Assembly: GCF_029094525.1 (NCBI RefSeq)
Contig: NZ_CP119107.1
Location: forward strand, 4,340,001 to 4,404,000
DNA: 64,000 bases
Origin: Pullulanibacillus sp. KACC 23026
Lineage (GTDB): Bacteria > Bacillota > Bacilli > Bacillales > Sporolactobacillaceae
Direction: 5' to 3'
How positions within the stretch are numbered: the first letter of the stretch is position 1; every line of letters begins with the position of its first letter. The notes beneath the pieces were generated by a model, which saw only the letters and a list, made by a program, of their open reading frames with translations, was not told the DNA's origin and searched no databases. Positions 60,014-64,000 of the stretch are shown here, piece by piece. A program made the translations under genes and the position numbers.

Positions 60014-60144
60014 ACAAACCTCTCCTTTAATTATAAGAAAAATCATCATTAGGATGTCTTTTCCCCGTAAGGATATTCTTATCTCTTGGAGCATTCTATC
60101 GCCAAAAAGGCCACTCTTTCAAGCAATCTGCCTTCAACCATTAA

Positions 60145-60186
60145 AAGAAAAAGGCCTCCCACAAGTTTCAACTTATGAGCGACCTC
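60145..60186 (-). terminator. Terminator of the MFS transporter gene
   Basis: On the minus strand GGTCGCTCATAAGTT and AACTTGTGGGAGGCC form an imperfect stem, followed by TTTTTC. It starts about 21 bases after the MFS stop. Confidence 0.75.
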
Positions 60187-60206
60187 CATTTATCGGTTTC
60201 GTTCGC

Positions 60207-61511
60207 TTACTCTAATGCTTTCCCCTTCGTTTCAGGGATACAAATAAGCATAATGATAAGACCAATAGGGTAAATCAAGAAGATCAGTGACAAGGCACCA
60301 TACAAACTGCCTCCTGTTGCAACTAATCCAATGATAACCGGACCGAAGCCGGCCAATCCCCGTCCTGTACCAAAGATAAAGTTCTCAGCTGTTGAGCGAG
60401 CTTCCGCCGGAAAGTTTTCAGCTAAGACGGCACCGATTCCGCCCATCATACCATTCACAAAAAATCCGAGCAATGCGCTACCCCATAATAATAACGTTTG
60501 ATCATTAAATACGAAGAAATAGATCACACAATAAATGGTTCCACAGATATAATAGAGAGCAAATGTCTTTTTCCGTCCAATTTTATCGGCCAGGATTCCA
60601 AAAATGGTAATTCCGATTAACATACCAATCGTGGAAATGAGCATCCAACCGCTTGCTTTGCTCAAAGTATACCCATATTTATTAGCCAGAATGGTAGGCA
60701 TCCATGTGAAGATTCCATAATAACCAAAGTTCTGAATGAAGGACATGAAGATCAAACCGATTGTCGTAACCGCTAATTTCCTATTGGCAAAAAGCTTTTT
60801 CAAAGGGAATTTTTTCAAGTTATCTAATTGAAGCTGTTCTTCAGCAGTTATTGTCTTTTGTTCGGCTTTTCTTAATAAGGTTCGTTTATTGAGATTAGAT
60901 TGTCTCCACATTTCCGGTTCTTCTAAACTTTTACGTACAAATAAGGCTAGTAGTGCCGGAATTAATCCGACTAAAAAGACCGCTCTCCAGCCAAATGCCG
61001 GTACAATGAAGACGGGAAGAACGGAAGCCGTTAAAACGCCTACTTGCCAGCCCAAGGCAACAATGGAGGTGGCTTTTGCACGTTGATTTTTCGACCATGT
61101 TTCTGTAACAGCTGTCATGCCGATGCCAAACTCTCCGCCTACTCCCATTCCGACTAAGAATCGAAGGATTAAAAGCTGTGAATAATCCTGTGCAAAATAA
61201 ATTAGCCCTGTCGCAACGGTAAATAAAAGAATCGTGTAGGCTAATGTACGCATTCTGCCAAATAAATCCGCAATAAATCCAAATAGGTAAGATCCCGCAA
61301 GCATCCCCAGTGTTGTCGCTAATGTCAGATTACCGCCTTGAACCGTTGAAAGGTGGAAGTCTCTTGTAATATAGACTAATACGAAAGAAATCAAAAGGAA
61401 ATCCATACCTTCAGATCCATAACCTAGAACTGAACCTATTAATGTTTTAATGCGTTGTGATCTCGAAGAAACGGCTACACCTAACTGCTCAGGCTTGCTC
61501 AATGTCGCCAT
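60207..61511 (-). CDS. MFS transporter under PyrR-type control
   Basis: 434 residues, 12 helices, of the metabolite:proton symporter branch. The first loop FGFIADLFGRMRTLAYTILL, the second FLVGMGVGGEFGIGMTAVTETW, and the central loop KIGRKKTFALYYICG are the family's marks. It has a PyrR-type attenuator in its leader, which in Bacillales marks pyrimidine synthesis or uptake, so the substrate is predicted to be a pyrimidine or precursor such as orotate; the sequence family alone would suggest aromatic acids or niacin. AGGGGG precedes the ATG. Confidence 0.85.
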   Translation of the reverse strand: MATLSKPEQLGVAVSSRSQRIKTLIGSVLGYGSEGMDFLLISFVLVYITRDFHLSTVQGGNLTLATTLGMLAGSYLFGFIADLFGRMRTLAYTILLFTVATGLIYFAQDYSQLLILRFLVGMGVGGEFGIGMTAVTETWSKNQRAKATSIVALGWQVGVLTASVLPVFIVPAFGWRAVFLVGLIPALLALFVRKSLEEPEMWRQSNLNKRTLLRKAEQKTITAEEQLQLDNLKKFPLKKLFANRKLAVTTIGLIFMSFIQNFGYYGIFTWMPTILANKYGYTLSKASGWMLISTIGMLIGITIFGILADKIGRKKTFALYYICGTIYCVIYFFVFNDQTLLLWGSALLGFFVNGMMGGIGAVLAENFPAEARSTAENFIFGTGRGLAGFGPVIIGLVATGGSLYGALSLIFLIYPIGLIIMLICIPETKGKALE

Positions 61512-61557
61512 TATTATTCCCCCTAATGTCTTGGTCTACAGTCTCTTTGGAAGAATA

Positions 61558-61592
61558 ACAAAAGCCTTCTCGCCGCATGACGAGAAGGCTTC
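61558..61592 (-). terminator. Attenuator terminator in the MFS leader
   Basis: AAGCCTTCTCG (61562-61572) and CGAGAAGGCTT (61581-61591) form a perfect 11-bp stem with an 8-nt loop, followed on the minus strand by TTGTT. It sits between the PyrR-type site and the start codon. Confidence 0.85.
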
Positions 61593-61625
61593 TAAAAACA
61601 TAATAGTCCTATTACTAGACTATAT

Positions 61626-61670
61626 GCTTTAATCCGCTTCCTTCTCAGCCTCACAGGACTGGGTTAAAGG
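61626..61670 (-). promoter_or_regulatory. PyrR-binding attenuator element
   Basis: On the minus strand CCTTTAACCC, AGTCCTGTGAGGCT and GAGAAGG, then TTAAAG. AGTCCTGTGAGGCT fits the PyrR-binding loop consensus ARUCCNGNGAGGYU in all positions, and CTTTAA / TTAAAG closes the stem. The attenuator terminator lies about 35 nt downstream. UMP-bound PyrR should favour termination. Confidence 0.88.
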
Positions 61671-61689
61671 ACTGTTTTAATTATATTAA

Positions 61690-61717
61690 TCTTTACACAG
61701 GTTTCCCTTGCTGTCAA
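61690..61717 (-). promoter_or_regulatory. Candidate promoter of the MFS leader
   Basis: TTGACA (61712-61717) and TAAAGA (61690-61695), 16-nt spacer on the minus strand, just upstream of the PyrR-type element. From here to 62092 no gene is supported. Confidence 0.5.
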
Positions 61718-62092
61718 ATGCAAAAATAGGAAATAAATAAAGGGATGACCGAGGGAACCTGAACTATTATTATCATTAAGAAAAATAAAGGAGAGTTGTC
61801 TCTTATAAAGGATAACAAGTGCAAATCTTGTGCAATCGTAGTAATATAAAAATATGTTTTTTTAAAATAAACATAAAATAAAGAGTTAGAAAGTTATTAA
61901 ATTTGAACCGATTTCTTATTAGATTGAATTTAGGGATTCCAATTAGATGAAATTACCCTTTAGGAAAATAACGTCCCAGGCAACTTCAGCCTCTCTATTC
62001 CTAACCAAAAATCCTCTCCCTCCCCTCTTGCAGATTAGATTAATGAATGAAGGAAGGCTACGAACCATTAGATAGAAACAGGAGGCACCACT

Positions 62093-62434
62093 ATGATTGA
62101 AGTAATAACATTTGCCGATATTATTTTGCGTTTACCAAGTGAAGATAATTACAAGGATTATATAACGAACCACCTGCAAAGCTTGAAGCCTAAAATACGG
62201 ACCGAAGAGATCCTCTCCATTTCAAAGCCACATAAAAATGAAGAGAATTGGGCCATTGAAAGTAATATTTTAGCTCAATTTATCCTTAATATTCCGGAGA
62301 GGGAACCTGGACTTCGCGTTCAAGCTTATGTGGATGACATTATTCCTTTTTTAAAACGGCACATTCCAAAGTGCAATGAAGTATTAAGTACAAAAGTAGT
62401 GCAATTGAAAAGAAGTTTAGAAGATGAACGATAA
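62093..62434 (+). CDS. Unknown small protein
   Basis: 113 residues, charged, with no signal or membrane segment; the middle (ESNILAQFILNIPEREPGLR) looks like a soluble helical domain. CAGGAGG is 7 nt before the ATG, which supports a real gene. No family is recognised. It ends 12 nt from the convergent AraC gene, with no terminator between. Confidence 0.75.
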   Translation: MIEVITFADIILRLPSEDNYKDYITNHLQSLKPKIRTEEILSISKPHKNEENWAIESNILAQFILNIPEREPGLRVQAYVDDIIPFLKRHIPKCNEVLSTKVVQLKRSLEDER

Positions 62435-62446
62435 AGCGTTGTTGCT

Positions 62447-63280
62447 TTATGAGCGATCATAAAAACTACGATATTTTTTTGGCGTTACCCCTTCGATTCT
62501 TTTGAATGTGGCGATAAAATGGCTGACATCATTAAATCCAACATCATGAGCGATGTCTTTTAATAACACCTCTTCCCCCGAAGATAAGCGCCTTTTGGCT
62601 TCGCGAATTCGAAGGTTTATAAGAAACGCATAGGGACTCATGTTGAATGTGGCTCGAAAAAGGGAGCTCAAATGCTGAGAACTCATACCAGCATAATCAG
62701 CAATCTCACGAAGGCCAATGTTTTCTGGATACATCACATCAAGCCATTGGATAATCGGTCGAAGCTTCTCATAGTTTTGCGAAAGTGAGCTTTGACCTTG
62801 ATGGCGTCCAAATTTCTTTAACATGATTAGAAAACTATATAAATCTGCTGAGCTATCAAGACGAGCGAGTTCCGTTTCCTTCTCAACCCGGGCGAGCATC
62901 TCCTCCACTTTTTTAGAAAAAGGAAGTTTCTTTGTATCGACATATAATGAAGAAAAATTAATTTCCAGCGCGTTTAAAATCGACGTCACAACCGAACCGC
63001 CAAACGTCAAATAAAGTGTAGACCACTCACGAGTCTTTGCATAATAAGAATGCGGTGTATAGGGCGTCAATAAGATGCCTTTGCCGGGAGTTAAAAGATA
63101 ATCGTCTCCATTAAAGGTGAAAATCCCCTCCCCTTTCACCGTTTGCAGCCAATGATAGTAAGGATAACCTTCTGGTCTGGCAAAATCTTCTTCACGAGGA
63201 TTATAACCAATAGTATCAATAAAAACAGGAAGCGGTGTGCCCATTGACAAAAACGTATGTCGTTTCTTAACTTCTTCCAT
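62447..63280 (-). CDS. AraC-family transcriptional regulator
   Basis: 277 residues: an N-terminal cupin-like sensing domain (about 20-110; YYHWLQTVKGEGIFTFNGDDYLLTPGKGILLTPYTPHSYY) and a C-terminal pair of helix-turn-helix motifs (IGLREIADYAGMSSQHLSSLFRATFNMSPYAFL; LLKDIAHDVGFNDVSHFIATFKRIEGVTPKKYR). It lies downstream of a GH42 beta-galactosidase gene on the same strand, so it may regulate galactoside use. Confidence 0.9.
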   Translation of the reverse strand: MEEVKKRHTFLSMGTPLPVFIDTIGYNPREEDFARPEGYPYYHWLQTVKGEGIFTFNGDDYLLTPGKGILLTPYTPHSYYAKTREWSTLYLTFGGSVVTSILNALEINFSSLYVDTKKLPFSKKVEEMLARVEKETELARLDSSADLYSFLIMLKKFGRHQGQSSLSQNYEKLRPIIQWLDVMYPENIGLREIADYAGMSSQHLSSLFRATFNMSPYAFLINLRIREAKRRLSSGEEVLLKDIAHDVGFNDVSHFIATFKRIEGVTPKKYRSFYDRS

Positions 63281-63378
63281 TTTTTCTCACCCCTCACCTT
63301 GTTTGTTCGTTACTTGTGAATGCTCTCGGAAGGCCTCTCTTGCACGCATCTCATAGAACTCCCTATAGTTTATAATAG

Positions 63379-63424
63379 TAAAAAGACGGACATCGCCTAT
63401 ACTTGAATGCGAGCGCCCGTCCTT
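63379..63424 (-). terminator. Terminator of the GH42 gene
   Basis: On the minus strand GACGGGCGCTCGC and GCGATGTCCGTC (one or two mismatches) with a loop of 12 nt, then TTTTTAC. It directly follows the beta-galactosidase stop. Confidence 0.85.
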
Positions 63425-63429
63425 TATTC

Positions 63430-64000
63430 CTAATCCCTTTTTAAGATTAACACTTCATACGGCTTAAGCTTGACCGTTCCGGAAACGACCTTATCGTTGA
63501 TTAGTTCTTGATAAGAATTGCTAGCTGGAAGAGTAATAGTTGATTCCGATTCGTTAAAATTCATCACGAATGTATAGTTAGTTTTACCGTGAGAACGTGT
63601 TGAGACACTCACACCTTTTGGAAGTTCAGTCTCTAATGCCTTTGCCAACTCAAGATTCGAGCTTAATCTGTTATAAAAGTCATCAAGGAAACGCTGCTCA
63701 TTTCGGGAAGCCATGTAGAAGGCTTGACCGCTGCCAAACTCATTCACGGTAACCGCCGGCATGCCTTTGTAATACTCCGACTGATACTCGGCAAGGACCG
63801 TAGCCGTTTCAACATGAATCACTTCACAGTAGTCACTTGCTGAATAACGCCCTTCACCAGACAGTTTACCCATGCCATGTGCTTCGTCCCCTGTAAATAG
63901 TAACTCATTGGTTTCTGAATCGTAAAGTGAATCAATTTCTTCAGCCCAAATACCAAGAAGCTTTCCTAGTGGGCCAGGGAATCCACCTAAGAAGGTCAAA
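63430..64000 (-). CDS. GH42 beta-galactosidase, C-terminal part (runs off the window end)
   Basis: About 190 residues of the non-catalytic end of a GH42 enzyme: FLGGFPGPLGKLLGIWAEEIDSL (family-wide), the trimerisation domain YCEVIHVETATVLAEYQSEYYKGMPAVTVNEFGSGQAFY, and the beta-sandwich NYTFVMNFNESE...VKLKPYEVLILKR, close to B. subtilis GanA. The active-site glutamates are beyond the edge. The 5' part is missing, not broken. Confidence 0.88.
   Translation of the reverse strand, partial: LTFLGGFPGPLGKLLGIWAEEIDSLYDSETNELLFTGDEAHGMGKLSGEGRYSASDYCEVIHVETATVLAEYQSEYYKGMPAVTVNEFGSGQAFYMASRNEQRFLDDFYNRLSSNLELAKALETELPKGVSVSTRSHGKTNYTFVMNFNESESTITLPASNSYQELINDKVVSGTVKLKPYEVLILKRD

Overview
The window is chromosomal DNA of a spore-forming type Gram-positive (order Bacillales). 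The evidence is conserved synteny with Bacillus subtilis: a camS-ligA-pcrA-pcrB-yerC-yerB-yerA block, a full purEKBCSQLFMNHD operon, yebG, pbuG, guaA and a yebA-yeaD-yeaC trio, all on the minus strand. Shine-Dalgarno sites are strong, several genes start with GTG or TTG, and control is by RNA leaders (two guanine riboswitches, one PyrR attenuator) as well as PurR boxes. Genus and species cannot be read from the sequence alone. No rRNA, tRNA, phage module, transposase or CRISPR array was seen.

Layout. 1-10.5 kb: an unknown partial gene, then DNA repair and replication genes (ligA, pcrA), archaeal-type lipid synthesis (pcrB), the regulator YerC, two lipoproteins (CamS, YerB) and an adenine-deaminase-like protein. 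10.7-11.9 kb: a plus-strand iron-type alcohol dehydrogenase. 12.8-26.2 kb: the twelve-gene IMP operon, preceded by a PurR operator pair, a sigma-A promoter, a guanine aptamer and a terminator. 26.4-35.2 kb: Hsp20, guanine/hypoxanthine permease PbuG, GMP synthase GuaA with its own guanine riboswitch, and a transglutaminase/DUF58/MoxR unit. 35.6-40.6 kb: a BmrA-like ABC exporter and a divergent LysR / FUSC-type exporter pair.

41-47 kb: an OmpR-type two-component system, an 18-unit tandem array of a 52-bp hairpin repeat, then an ECF sigma factor (SigX-like) with an anti-sigma factor whose extracellular domain is duplicated. 47-53.6 kb: small membrane proteins, an MFS efflux pump, a secreted PL9-type pectate lyase with a cre-like site and a perfect 18-bp palindrome upstream, and an alditol oxidase.

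53.9-58.9 kb is the most unusual part. Eight consecutive minus-strand accessory genes (GNAT, broken HAD phosphatase, nucleoside deaminase, decaying SDR, unknown, DUF5071, YrvL-like, small membrane protein) carry a related imperfect-palindrome element 0-22 nt after the stop codon in seven cases. This is a cassette-like arrangement with no integrase in view. An inverted pair of about 50-bp repeats lies on either side. 59.3-64 kb: a nitroreductase, an MFS transporter behind a PyrR-type attenuator (predicted pyrimidine-related transporter), a small unknown protein, an AraC regulator and the C-terminal part of a GH42 beta-galactosidase.
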